DNA of 64,000 nucleotides from Agromyces bauzanensis (GTDB lineage Bacteria; Actinomycetota; Actinomycetes; Actinomycetales; Microbacteriaceae), in the NCBI RefSeq assembly GCF_014645655.1, contig NZ_BMMD01000008.1, forward strand, positions 1 to 64,000, read 5' to 3'. Made by a program: the position numbers and the translations under genes. Under the pieces are notes generated by a model, which had not been told where the DNA came from, searched no databases, and saw only the letters and a list, made by a program, of their open reading frames with translations. Each line of letters begins with the position of its first letter. The stretch's first letter is position 1. Shown in pieces: positions 45,594-54,974 of the stretch.

Positions 45594-48500
45594 ATGTACC
45601 TGAAGAGCCTGACGTTGAAGGGATTCAAGTCCTTCGCGCAGCCCACGACGTTCGCCTTCGAACCGGGCGTCACGTGCATCGTCGGCCCGAACGGCTCCGG
45701 CAAGTCCAACGTCGTGGACGCCCTGGCCTGGGTGATGGGCGAGCAGGGCGCCAAGACGCTGCGCGGCGGCAAGATGGAGGACGTCATCTTCGCGGGCACC
45801 GCGACGCGGGGTCCGCTCGGCCGCGCCGAGGTCAGCCTCACGATCGACAACGCCGACGGCGCGCTGCCGATCGAGTACAGCGAGGTGACGATCTCGCGCA
45901 CGCTGTTCCGCAACGGCACGAGCGAGTACGCCATCAACGGCGAGACCTGCCGGCTGCTCGACGTGCAGGAACTGCTGAGCGACTCGGGCCTGGGCCGCGA
46001 GATGCACGTCATCGTCGGCCAGGGGCAGCTCGACGCCGTCCTGCACGCGAGCGCCGAGGACCGGCGCGGCTTCATCGAGGAGGCCGCGGGGATCCTGAAG
46101 CACCGCCGCCGCAAGGAGAAGACCCTCCGCAAGCTCGACGCCATGCAGGCGAACCTGACGCGCCTGTCCGACCTGGCGGGCGAGATCCGGCGCCAGTTGA
46201 AGCCGCTCGGCCGCCAGGCGGAGGTGGCGCGGGAGGCGGCGACGATCGCGGCCGTCGTCCGCGACGCGCGGGCCCGCCTGCTCGCCGACGAGGTCGTGGC
46301 GCTGCGCTTCGCGCTCGAGGAGCACGGCCGCAGCGAGCACGAACGTCACAGCGAACGCCTCGTGCTTCAGGACGAGCTCGAGCAGCACCAGGCGCGCGTC
46401 GCGCGCCTCGAGTCGGCCTACCTCGGCGACGACGTCGACGCCGCGCGGTCGACGAGCCACGCGCTCGAGTCCGCGCGGGAACGGCTGCGCGCCCTCGACG
46501 CCCTCGCCCGCCAGCGCATCGCCCTGCTGAGCGCCGAGGCACAGCCGGCCGACACCGCGCCGGCCGTCTCACGAGCGATGATCGACGAGGCGACCGCGGG
46601 GCTCGACGCGTTCACCGCAGCGGTCGACGACGCGGCATCCGGTCTCGAGGTCGCGGTCGCGGCCACGCGCACCGCGCGCGGCGAGCTCGACGCCGTCGAC
46701 GAGCGGATCGCCGCGCAGAGCGCGCGCGTCACCGCGTACGACCTCGAGCTCTCGAAGCTCGCCGGTCGAGCCGACACCGCTGCATCCGGGCTTGCGACCG
46801 TACGGGGTGAGGTGCTCCGGCACGCGAACGCCCTCGAGGCCGCCGCCGGTCGGCGCGCCGCCGCCGACGCAGAGCTCGCGCGTGCCGAGGCCGAGGCCGA
46901 GGCGGGCGACAGCGCCGAGACCGACCTCGACGAGGCGTACGAGCTCGCCCAGGCCGCCGTCTTCGGGGCCGAGGCCGAGATCGAGCGGATCCGCGAGGAG
47001 CTGCACGGCCGGGAGCGCGAGCAGGGCGCCCTCGCCGCCCGCACGGCCGCCCTCTCGCTCGCGCTCGACCAGAGGGACGGCTCGGCCGCGCTCGTCGCGG
47101 CGAGCATCGACGGCGTGCGGGGCCTCCTCGCCGAATCGCTGCAGGTCGAGCCCGGGTACGAGCCCGCCATCGCCGCCGCGCTCGGGTCGGTCGCCGACGC
47201 CGTTCTCGTCGACGACCGCGCCGCCGCATTCCGCGCGCTCGAGCACGCCGAGCGCGGCGAACTGGGCCGGGTCGCGCTTGCGCTCGCCGACCCGGGTCGT
47301 CCCCGGCGCGCGCCGCACGTCGTCGAGGGCCTCGTGCCCGCGGGCGACGTCGTCACGGCGCCTGACGGCGTCCTGTCGCTCCTCGCGGAGGTGTTCGTGG
47401 CCGACGACCTTGCGGCCGCCCGGGCCGCGGAGCTCGCGCTCGCGAGCCTCGACCGCCCCATCACCGTCATCACCAAGGACGGCACGGTCGTCGGGCGTTA
47501 TGTGATCCGCGGCGGCACGGGCCGTGAGCAGGGCCGCATCGAGCTCATCGCCGAGCGCGACCGGGCAGGCGCCCGGCTCGAGGAGGTGCGCACGCTCATC
47601 GAGCGTTCCCGCTTCGACCTCGCCGAGCAGCGCACGATCCTCGAGCGGTCGAAGGAGCAGGCCAGGGCGGCGCTCGCCACACTGCGCGAGTTCGATGCCA
47701 AGCTCGCCCAGCGCACCGAGCAGCTGAACCGCGCGCGCGTGCAGGCCGAGGCGGCCGACGCCGAGACCGAGCGCCTCCGGCAGGCTGCGGCCAATGCCGA
47801 GGAACGCGTCGCCGACGCAGAGCGGGCGGACGAGGAGGCCGGAGCCGCCCTCGACGCCGCGAGGTCCGTCGCGCGCCCCGTGCTCGACGCGTCCGAGCGT
47901 GACGGCGCGCTCGCCGCACTCGAGCGGGCGCGCGAGCGAGAGGTCGAGGCACGGCTCCGGCTCGAGACTGCGAAGGAGCGCGTGCGGGCCGAGGAGGCAC
48001 GCGTGCGGGCCATGGAGCGCCAGTTCGAGGCAGAGCAGCAGGCCGCAGCGGATTCCGCGCGCCGCGCCGTCGTCCGCCGGGCCCAGCTCGAGGCCGCGTC
48101 CCGCGTCGCCGCGTCGCTGCCTGCGGCCCTCGCGTCCGTCGACGCGTCGGTCGCCGAGGCGCGCGTCGCCCTCGGACGCGCCGAGGCGGAGCGGGCGAGC
48201 CACAGCGAGGAGTTGCAGCGCGTGCGCCGACAGGAGACCGTCGTGCGCGAGCGCCTGCATGCGGTGACCGAGGACGTGCACGGCCTGGAGCTTCGGATCT
48301 ATGAGAAGAAGCTGCACGCCGCCGGCCTCGTCGAGCGTGCGGAGTCGGAGCTCGGGCTCACCGAGGACGTGCTCATCGTCGAGTACGGACCCGAGATCCC
48401 GGTGCCGGCCGAGCAGGACGACGGCGAGACTCGCCCCTTCCTCCGCGAGGAGCAGCAGCGCCGCCTGGCCGGCGCCGAACGCAAGCTCGCACAGCTCGGC

Positions 48501-49112
48501 CGCGTCAACCCGCTCGCCCTCGAGGAGTTCGCCGCCCTCGAGCAGCGCCACCAGTTCCTCACCGAGCAGCTCACCGACCTCGCGAACACGCGCAGGGACC
48601 TGCTCACGATCATCGAGGAGATCGACGGCAAGATGGAGGCCATCTTCCGCGGCGCCTTCGAGGACACACGCGAGGCGTTCGCCGAGGTGTTCCCCGTCCT
48701 TTTCCCCGGCGGCACCGGCAGCATCTCGCTCAGCGACCCCGAGAACCTGCTGACCACCGGCATCGAGGTGAGCGTGAAGCCCGCGGGCAAGAAGATCGAG
48801 CGCCTGTCACTGCTCTCGGGAGGCGAGCGCTCGCTCGCGGCGGTGGCCCTGCTCATCGCGATCTTCAAGGCGAGGCCCAGCCCGTTCTACATCCTGGACG
48901 AGGTCGAGGCCGCGCTCGACGACGCGAACCTGGGCCGGCTCCTCACGACGCTCGAGGACCTGCGCGACTCCAGCCAGCTCATCGTCATCACGCACCAGAA
49001 GCGCACCATGGAGATCGCGGATGCGCTCTACGGCGTGTCCATGCGCCAGGACGGCGTGTCTGCCGTGGTCGGGCAGCGCGTGCGCGAGGAGCGCGAGGCG
49101 CGCGCGAGCTGA
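45594..49112 (+). CDS. smc: Chromosome segregation protein SMC
   Basis: This 1172-aa condensin-like ATPase organises and separates the chromosome with ScpA/B. Its parts are Walker A GPNGSGKSNV (near 33), long coiled coils, a hinge around residues 500-640 and a second coiled coil. The ABC signature LLSGGERSLAAVALL lies near 1072 and Walker B YILDEVEAALDDAN near 1099. ATG 45594 has a gggggacc ribosome-binding site; the earlier in-frame start at 45492 is rejected. The coiled-coil regions are very Ala/Glu/Arg-rich. Confidence 0.98.
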   Translation: MYLKSLTLKGFKSFAQPTTFAFEPGVTCIVGPNGSGKSNVVDALAWVMGEQGAKTLRGGKMEDVIFAGTATRGPLGRAEVSLTIDNADGALPIEYSEVTISRTLFRNGTSEYAINGETCRLLDVQELLSDSGLGREMHVIVGQGQLDAVLHASAEDRRGFIEEAAGILKHRRRKEKTLRKLDAMQANLTRLSDLAGEIRRQLKPLGRQAEVAREAATIAAVVRDARARLLADEVVALRFALEEHGRSEHERHSERLVLQDELEQHQARVARLESAYLGDDVDAARSTSHALESARERLRALDALARQRIALLSAEAQPADTAPAVSRAMIDEATAGLDAFTAAVDDAASGLEVAVAATRTARGELDAVDERIAAQSARVTAYDLELSKLAGRADTAASGLATVRGEVLRHANALEAAAGRRAAADAELARAEAEAEAGDSAETDLDEAYELAQAAVFGAEAEIERIREELHGREREQGALAARTAALSLALDQRDGSAALVAASIDGVRGLLAESLQVEPGYEPAIAAALGSVADAVLVDDRAAAFRALEHAERGELGRVALALADPGRPRRAPHVVEGLVPAGDVVTAPDGVLSLLAEVFVADDLAAARAAELALASLDRPITVITKDGTVVGRYVIRGGTGREQGRIELIAERDRAGARLEEVRTLIERSRFDLAEQRTILERSKEQARAALATLREFDAKLAQRTEQLNRARVQAEAADAETERLRQAAANAEERVADAERADEEAGAALDAARSVARPVLDASERDGALAALERAREREVEARLRLETAKERVRAEEARVRAMERQFEAEQQAAADSARRAVVRRAQLEAASRVAASLPAALASVDASVAEARVALGRAEAERASHSEELQRVRRQETVVRERLHAVTEDVHGLELRIYEKKLHAAGLVERAESELGLTEDVLIVEYGPEIPVPAEQDDGETRPFLREEQQRRLAGAERKLAQLGRVNPLALEEFAALEQRHQFLTEQLTDLANTRRDLLTIIEEIDGKMEAIFRGAFEDTREAFAEVFPVLFPGGTGSISLSDPENLLTTGIEVSVKPAGKKIERLSLLSGGERSLAAVALLIAIFKARPSPFYILDEVEAALDDANLGRLLTTLEDLRDSSQLIVITHQKRTMEIADALYGVSMRQDGVSAVVGQRVREEREARAS

Positions 49113-49124
49113 GGGCTGCGGCGA

Positions 49125-49156
49125 CGGATGCCGCAGGGTGCGCCCCGCGGCATCCG
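49125..49156. terminator. Hairpin between convergent smc and GH13 genes
   Basis: The arms cggatgccgc (49125-49134) and gcggcatccg (49147-49156) are perfectly complementary. The position between two convergent genes suits a bidirectional terminator. The arms also contain the genome-wide word GCATCCG. Confidence 0.55.
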
Positions 49157-49203
49157 CCCCGTCAGTCGACCCGCGGCACCGATCGCGGCGACCGGCACCG
49201 ACC

Positions 49204-50868
49204 TCAGGTCAGCCGGCGGTCGTCGGGCTCGACGATACGGAACCACCGGTAGCCGTATGCGTCGAGGTGCACGTCGATGCGGCCCGTCTCGTCGAGCGGG
49301 AAGGTGTCGATCGCGAACAGGTCCGAGAACACGGTGTCGGATGCCACGGCACCGAGCTCGAGCGACACGACCGTCGGTCTCGGCGCGAAGTTGTGCACGG
49401 CGACGAACCGTCCGACATCTGCCGTGATGCGGTGCGCCAGCACCGCGGCCTGGCCGGTCTCGAGCACCTCGAGCTCGCCCCAGCCGATCTCGGGGGAGCT
49501 GCGGTAGCGTACGGCGAGCTCGCGGATGAATGCGAGCAGCGAGTCGACGTCGTGCATCTGCGCCTCGACATTGACGTGCTCGGGTGCGTAGCCGTCGGTC
49601 GGCGGGCTCGCCGTGAGCTTGCGCGGCGTCGCCCGCGAGAATCCGCCGTTCACCTTGCCGGTCCACTGCATGGGCGTGCGTACCGCCTGACGCCCCGGTT
49701 GCCCGCCGTTCTCGCCCATGCCGATCTCCTCGCCGTAGAACAGCACGGGCGTGCCCGGCAGAGAGAACAGCAGGCTGTAGACCATGCGGATCCGGCGTGG
49801 GTCGCCGTCGAGCATCGGCGGCAGGCGACGCACGATGCCGCGTCCGTAGACGCGCATCCACTCCTCGGGCGCGAACGCTTCGAACACCTCCTCGCGTTCG
49901 GACTCGGAGAGCTTGTCGAGCGTGAGCTCGTCATGATTGCGGACGAAGTTTGCCCACTGCGCTTCGGGCTCGAGCCGCGGACGCTTCGCGAGCGACTCGG
50001 CGAGCGGTCGGGCGTCCTCCCTGGCCAGCGAGAGGTACAGCGCCTGCATGCCCAGGAAGTCGAACTGCATGGTGAGCTCGGGCGGATTTCCCGGACGGCC
50101 GAAGTAGTCGAGCTGCTGGTCGAACGGCAGGTTCACCTCGCCAAGCAGCACGGCTTCGCTCGAACGCCGCTGTAGGAAACGGCGCAGGTCGCGCAGGAAC
50201 TCGTGCGGGTCGCCGATGTCGACGCCGTGCGGCGGTTCGATGAGAAACGGCACGGCATCGACCCGGAAGCCGGAGATCCCGAGCTCGAGCCAGAAGCCGA
50301 CGGTCTTGGCGATCTCGTCGCGCACCGCGGGGTTGGCGATGTTGAGGTCGGGCTGGTGCCGGTAGAAGCTGTGCAGGTAGTACTGCCCGGTGCGCTCGTC
50401 GAGCTCCCACACGCTGTCCTCCTCGCCGGGGAAGACGGTCTGCGCCTGCTGCTTCGGCGGCTCGTCGACCCACACGTAGAAGTCGCGGAACGGTGCGGTC
50501 CGGCTGCGCCGGGCGGACTTGAACCACGGATGCCTGTCGGACGTGTGGTTCATCACGAAATCGATGATCACGCGCATGCCGCGGTCGCGGGCGGAGCGGG
50601 TGAGCTCGGCCACGTCGCCCAGCGAGCCGAGGCGGGGGTCGACGCCGAAGAAGTCGGTGATGTCGTACCCGTCGTCGCGATCGGGCGTCGGCTGGAACGG
50701 CATCAGCCAGATGCACGTGACACCGAGCTCGGCGAGGTGGTCGAGGCGGTGCGCAAGCCCCTCGAAGTCGCCGTAGCCGTCGTCGTTCCAGTCCATGAAG
50801 GTCTCGAGATCGAGGCAGTAGACCACCGCGGTCTTCCACCAGAGGTCGCTCCGATCCGTGATCTTCAT
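49204..50868 (-). CDS. GH13 alpha-amylase-family enzyme, trehalose-synthase-like
   Basis: This 554-aa (beta/alpha)8-barrel enzyme has the GH13 catalytic set: the nucleophile Asp in GISGFRVDAVPF, the acid Glu in AVLLGEVN and the stabilising Asp in FVRNHDE. DFVMNHTSDRHPWF and the N-terminal layout recall the trehalose synthase (TreS) group that interconverts maltose and trehalose. A glucosidase role is possible. It overlaps the oxidoreductase gene upstream (ATGA), so both are translated together. Confidence 0.85.
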   Translation of the reverse strand: MKITDRSDLWWKTAVVYCLDLETFMDWNDDGYGDFEGLAHRLDHLAELGVTCIWLMPFQPTPDRDDGYDITDFFGVDPRLGSLGDVAELTRSARDRGMRVIIDFVMNHTSDRHPWFKSARRSRTAPFRDFYVWVDEPPKQQAQTVFPGEEDSVWELDERTGQYYLHSFYRHQPDLNIANPAVRDEIAKTVGFWLELGISGFRVDAVPFLIEPPHGVDIGDPHEFLRDLRRFLQRRSSEAVLLGEVNLPFDQQLDYFGRPGNPPELTMQFDFLGMQALYLSLAREDARPLAESLAKRPRLEPEAQWANFVRNHDELTLDKLSESEREEVFEAFAPEEWMRVYGRGIVRRLPPMLDGDPRRIRMVYSLLFSLPGTPVLFYGEEIGMGENGGQPGRQAVRTPMQWTGKVNGGFSRATPRKLTASPPTDGYAPEHVNVEAQMHDVDSLLAFIRELAVRYRSSPEIGWGELEVLETGQAAVLAHRITADVGRFVAVHNFAPRPTVVSLELGAVASDTVFSDLFAIDTFPLDETGRIDVHLDAYGYRWFRIVEPDDRRLT

Positions 50869-51839
50869 CGGCCCGCCTCCTCGAGCCCTGGCAGCACGCG
50901 CTCGCCGAAGGCGTGGATGAACGCGTGCTGCTCGGTGCCGACGTGGTGCAGGTAGATGCGATCTACGCCCAGCGCGGCGATGCCGGCCAGGTGGTCGAGG
51001 TGACGTGCCGTGTCGGCGGATGCGATCAGCGTCTCGGCCACCTGCTGGGGCGTGACGTCGGCGGTGCGTTCGTCGAACTCCTCGGGACGCGCGAGCTCCC
51101 ACGCGAGGTGCGCGGGAACGAGGCTCTGCCGCCACTGGTCGTGCGCGATCGCGAGCGCCTCCTCGTCCGTGTGCGCCCAGCTGAGGTGCACCTGCACGGC
51201 GACCGGCCCATCGCCGCCGGCCTCGCGGTAGGCGTCCATGACCTCCCGGAGCACGTCGGGGGACTGGTCGATCGTGATGATGCCGTCGGCCCACGCGGCG
51301 GCGTCGCCGGCCGTCTCGGTGCTCACCGCGGCGGCGAAGAGCGGCGGAGGCACCTCAGGACGGCTCCAGATGCGACCCCGGTCGACGCGGACCAGGCCAT
51401 CGGCCGTGACCTCCTCGCCGGCGAGGAGGCGTCGCATGACGTCGACGGTCTCGGCGAGCCGCGCGTCGCGTTCCTCCTTCCCGGGCCATGGGTCGCCGGT
51501 CACGTGCTCGTTCACGGCCTCGCCGCTGCCGATGGCGGCCCAGAACCGTCCCGGGTACATCTCGCCGAGCGTCGCTATCTTCTGCGCGGCGATGGCCGGG
51601 TGATAGCGCTGCCCCGGCGCGGTCACGACGCCGAGTGAGAACCGGGTGGCCTCCAGCGCGGCGCCGAGCCAGCTCCACGCGTACCCGGAGTGGCCCTGGC
51701 GGACGCTCCACGGCTCGAGGTGGTCGCTGCACATCGCGGCATCGAAGCCCGCCTCCTCGGCGAGCTTCACCGCGTCGAGCAGGGCACTGGGCGGGAGTTG
51801 TTCGTGCGAGGCGTGGAATCCCACGATCGTCATGCGCAC
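50865..51839 (-). CDS. LLM-class flavin-dependent oxidoreductase (TIGR03885-like)
   Basis: This 324-aa luciferase-like TIM-barrel protein contains SDHLEPWSVRQGHSGYAWSWLGA, the segment common to F420-dependent glucose-6-phosphate dehydrogenase relatives and the TIGR03885 group. It uses FMN or F420. An ATG at 51833 is an alternative start. It is directly coupled to the GH13 gene, which hints at a linked carbohydrate function. Substrate is unknown. Confidence 0.82.
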   Translation of the reverse strand: MRMTIVGFHASHEQLPPSALLDAVKLAEEAGFDAAMCSDHLEPWSVRQGHSGYAWSWLGAALEATRFSLGVVTAPGQRYHPAIAAQKIATLGEMYPGRFWAAIGSGEAVNEHVTGDPWPGKEERDARLAETVDVMRRLLAGEEVTADGLVRVDRGRIWSRPEVPPPLFAAAVSTETAGDAAAWADGIITIDQSPDVLREVMDAYREAGGDGPVAVQVHLSWAHTDEEALAIAHDQWRQSLVPAHLAWELARPEEFDERTADVTPQQVAETLIASADTARHLDHLAGIAALGVDRIYLHHVGTEQHAFIHAFGERVLPGLEEAGR

Positions 51840-51878
51840 TCCTTCCGTTCGGTTCGAGGGTCGCGCGGCGCCGGCCGG

Positions 51879-51930
51879 CCGGCAACCCCTTGCCGGTCAG
51901 GCATCGGCGGTGTACCGGGCGCAATAGGCT
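51879..51930 (+). promoter_or_regulatory. Hairpin and -10 element upstream of ftsY
   Basis: A perfect 7-bp stem (ccggcaa 51879-51885, ttgccgg 51890-51896) is followed by TAGGCT at 51925-51930. ATG 51937 lies where transcription would start, suggesting a leaderless ftsY message. No clear -35 is seen. Confidence 0.35.
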
Positions 51931-51936
51931 GGACGC

Positions 51937-52812
51937 ATGGCAGAACACGCGTCCTGGTCGCTCGGTGCAGCGCTTCGCGGGGTATTCGGGGCGAAGACGA
52001 TCGGCGAGGACACGTGGGAGGACCTCGAGTCGGCGCTCATCCGGGCCGATTTCGGCCCCGCCGTCACGGAGGAGGTCATCGAGGACCTGACCGCGAAGGT
52101 GGACCGGTACCGCACCACCGACCCTCGGGACGTCCAGCGGATGCTGCGTGAGCTCATCGAGGAGCGCCTCGCGAAGTACGACCCCACGCTGAAGCTCACC
52201 GAACGCCCCGCCGTCGTGCTCGTCGTGGGCGTGAACGGCGTCGGCAAGACCACGACGATCGGCAAGTTCGCGCGATTCCTGCGCAACTACGACCGCACCG
52301 TGCTGGTCGGGGCCGCCGACACGTTCCGCGCCGCCGCGGTCGACCAGCTCGCGACGTGGGCCGAGCGCGCGGACGCGGGCATCGTGCGTCCCGAGCGCGA
52401 GGGCCAGGATCCGGCATCCGTCGCCTTCCAGACCGTCGAACAGGCCAAGCGCGACGGCATCGAGATCGTGATCATCGACACCGCCGGGCGGCTGCACACG
52501 AAGGGCGGGCTGATGGACGAGCTGTCGAAGATCAAGCGCGTCCTCGAGAAGCAGGCGCCGATCAGCGAGGTGCTGCTCGTGCTCGATGCGACCACCGGGC
52601 AGAACGGCCTCGCGCAGGCCGAGGCGTTCATCGAGCACGGCGGCGTCACGGGGCTCGTGCTCACGAAGCTCGACGGCAGCGCCAAGGGCGGCTTCGTGCT
52701 GGCCGTGCAGGAGAAGACCGGACTGCCGATCAAGCTCATCGGACAGGGCGAGGGCATCGGCGACCTCACGGGGTTCACGCCGCACGTCTTCGCACAGCAG
52801 CTCGTCGGCTGA
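51937..52812 (+). CDS. ftsY: Signal recognition particle receptor FtsY
   Basis: FtsY (291 aa) is the membrane-associated GTPase that receives ribosome-SRP complexes. The helical N domain (EDLESALIRADFG) is followed by the G domain with VNGVGKTTTIGKFA, DTFRAAAVDQL, IDTAGRLHT and TKLDGSAKGG. The acidic membrane-binding A domain of E. coli FtsY is absent, giving a short NG-type protein typical of this group. It precedes ffh by one small gene. Confidence 0.97.
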   Translation: MAEHASWSLGAALRGVFGAKTIGEDTWEDLESALIRADFGPAVTEEVIEDLTAKVDRYRTTDPRDVQRMLRELIEERLAKYDPTLKLTERPAVVLVVGVNGVGKTTTIGKFARFLRNYDRTVLVGAADTFRAAAVDQLATWAERADAGIVRPEREGQDPASVAFQTVEQAKRDGIEIVIIDTAGRLHTKGGLMDELSKIKRVLEKQAPISEVLLVLDATTGQNGLAQAEAFIEHGGVTGLVLTKLDGSAKGGFVLAVQEKTGLPIKLIGQGEGIGDLTGFTPHVFAQQLVG

Positions 52813-52829
52813 CCACGAGGAGGGGAACC

Positions 52830-53318
52830 ATGGCGACCGAGCACGACTACTTCGGGATCGTCGGCGACTACTGGTCGGAGATGATCGAGTACGGCGACCA
52901 ACGGGTCGAGGTCGTGCTCGAGGCCGGGGACGAGATGGTGTCGAACGCGTCGCTGGATGCCTCGGCGGTGCTCGTCGGCGAGCTGGAGCTCGTCGACGAC
53001 GAGCTGCGGTCGGCGTTCGTCAGCCAGCTCGACTCCGGCGGCACGCCCGTGATGCGGTTCCTCGACGTGCTGCTCGACCCCGAGCTCGAGCAGGCCGAGG
53101 AGATCGATGCGGCGATCGGCCGTGATTCGGGCGACCGGCAGGTGGACGCGCTGCGTTCGCTGTCGCTGCTGCGCGTCGACCTGCGGCCCGAGGCCGACGA
53201 CCAGGGGGAGCCGTTCGCGGAGTTCGAGTACGCGCTCGCGCCCGAGGACACCGACGAGCGGCTCATCGCCGCGATCGACATCGGGCGCGAGATCGTCGAC
53301 GTTCGCTTCGACGGCTGA
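52830..53318 (+). CDS. DUF2004-like small acidic protein
   Basis: This 162-aa very acidic cytosolic protein (about a third Asp/Glu) has no transmembrane segment. It resembles DUF2004-type proteins of actinobacteria. ATG 52830 has a gaggagggga ribosome-binding site. It lies between the SRP receptor and the SRP GTPase genes, 17 bp after ftsY; whether it aids that pathway is not known. Confidence 0.7.
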   Translation: MATEHDYFGIVGDYWSEMIEYGDQRVEVVLEAGDEMVSNASLDASAVLVGELELVDDELRSAFVSQLDSGGTPVMRFLDVLLDPELEQAEEIDAAIGRDSGDRQVDALRSLSLLRVDLRPEADDQGEPFAEFEYALAPEDTDERLIAAIDIGREIVDVRFDG

Positions 53319-53355
53319 CCCCGCCCCGCTCAGCGGGGACGCATCTGCTCTCGCC

Positions 53356-53361
53356 TAGAAT
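53356..53361 (+). promoter_or_regulatory. Candidate -10 element of ffh
   Basis: TAGAAT lies 9 bp before ATG 53371. It matches the hexamer in front of the DUF177 gene, and the leader would be only a few bases. No good -35 is visible. Confidence 0.4.
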
Positions 53362-53370
53362 CGAACAACC

Positions 53371-54951
53371 ATGGCTACCTTCGGAAACCTGTCTGACCGC
53401 CTCGCCGAGACCTTCAAGAACCTCCGCACCAAGGGCAAGCTGTCGGCCGCCGACGTCGACGGCACCGTTCGCGAGATCCGCCGCGCGCTGCTCGACGCCG
53501 ACGTCGCGCTCGACGTGGTCAAGCAGTTCACCGCCCACGTGCGCGAGCGCGCCCTCGGCGACGAGGTCAACCGCGCCCTGAACCCGGCACAGCAGGTCGT
53601 GCAGATCGTGAACGAGGAACTCGTCGCGATCCTCGGCGGCGAGCAGCGCCGACTGCAGTTCGCGAAGAATCCGCCGACCGTCATCATGCTCGCGGGCCTC
53701 CAGGGCGCGGGCAAGACGACCCTCGCCGGCAAGCTCGCGAAGTGGCTGGTGAAGGACGGCCACACGCCCGTCCTCGTCGCGGCCGACCTCCAGCGTCCGA
53801 ACGCCGTCAACCAGCTGCAGGTCGTGGGCGGCCAGGCCGGAGTCCCCGTGTTCGCGCCCGAGCCCGGCAACGGGGTCGGTGACCCCGTGAAGGTGGCGAA
53901 GGACGCCCTGAAGCAGGCCGAGCGGGCACAGCACGACGTCGTCATCATCGACACCGCGGGTCGGCTCGGCGTGGACGCCGAGATGATGAGGCAGGCCGCC
54001 GACATCCGCAAGGCGACGAACCCCGACGAGGTGCTGTTCGTCATCGACGCGATGATCGGCCAGGACGCCGTCACGACGGCGAAGGCGTTCCAGGACGGCG
54101 TCGACTTCACGGGCGTCGTGCTCTCCAAGCTCGACGGCGACGCCCGAGGCGGCGCTGCGCTCAGCGTGGCATCCGTCACCGGACGTCCCATCATCTTCGC
54201 GTCCACCGGCGAGGGACTCGACGACTTCGAGCCGTTCCACCCCGACCGCATGGCGAGCCGCATCCTCGACCTCGGCGACATCCTCACGCTCATCGAGCAG
54301 GCCCAGCAGGCCTTCGACGAGGAGGAGGCGCTCAAGGTCGCCGAGAAGCTCGCGACCGAGCAGTTCACGCTCGAGGACTTCCTCGCGCAGATGCAGCAGC
54401 TGCGCGGCGCCGGCTCGATCAAGAAGATGCTCGGCATGCTGCCGGGTGCGGGCGGCATGAAGCAGCAGCTCGAGAACTTCGACGAGCGCGAGATCGTGCG
54501 CACCGAGGCGATCATCCAGTCGATGACCCCCGCCGAGCGGCGCAATCCCAAGCTCCTGAACGGCTCGCGGCGCCTGCGCATCGCGAGAGGCTCGGGCATG
54601 ACCGTGACCGACGTGAACCAGCTCGTGCAGCGCTTCGAGCAGGCCGCGAAGATGATGAAGACCGTCGCCCGCGGGGGCATGCCGCAGGTTCCGGGCATGG
54701 GGCCGATCCCCGGCTCCGGCGTCGGCGGCGGCAAGCGACAGGCCACGAAGGGCAGCAAGAAGAAGTCGGGTTCGCGCTCGGGCAACCCCGCGAAGCGCGC
54801 CGCCGAGAACGCCGCGATCGCGTCGGGCGGGTCGCCGGTCGGCCAGCGTCCGGCTCCAGCCGGATCGGGCTTCGGCCTGGGTGGCGGCGCGGCGAAGGGC
54901 GCCCCGAACGAGGAGGAGCTCGCCGCCCTGCAGAAGTTCCTCGGCCGCTGA
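53371..54951 (+). CDS. ffh: Signal recognition particle protein Ffh
   Basis: Ffh (526 aa) binds signal peptides and 4.5S RNA and docks with FtsY. The N domain is followed by the G domain (GLQGAGKTTLAGKLA near 109, DTAGRLGVD, SKLDGDARGG) and a Met-rich M domain with MLGMLPGAGGMKQQL and RGSGMTVTDVNQL. The C-terminal 80 residues are a Gly/Ala/Lys-rich extension seen in actinobacterial Ffh. The gene is complete. Confidence 0.98.
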   Translation: MATFGNLSDRLAETFKNLRTKGKLSAADVDGTVREIRRALLDADVALDVVKQFTAHVRERALGDEVNRALNPAQQVVQIVNEELVAILGGEQRRLQFAKNPPTVIMLAGLQGAGKTTLAGKLAKWLVKDGHTPVLVAADLQRPNAVNQLQVVGGQAGVPVFAPEPGNGVGDPVKVAKDALKQAERAQHDVVIIDTAGRLGVDAEMMRQAADIRKATNPDEVLFVIDAMIGQDAVTTAKAFQDGVDFTGVVLSKLDGDARGGAALSVASVTGRPIIFASTGEGLDDFEPFHPDRMASRILDLGDILTLIEQAQQAFDEEEALKVAEKLATEQFTLEDFLAQMQQLRGAGSIKKMLGMLPGAGGMKQQLENFDEREIVRTEAIIQSMTPAERRNPKLLNGSRRLRIARGSGMTVTDVNQLVQRFEQAAKMMKTVARGGMPQVPGMGPIPGSGVGGGKRQATKGSKKKSGSRSGNPAKRAAENAAIASGGSPVGQRPAPAGSGFGLGGGAAKGAPNEEELAALQKFLGR

Positions 54952-54974
54952 ACGTCTCGAGCCTCGGCCACCAG

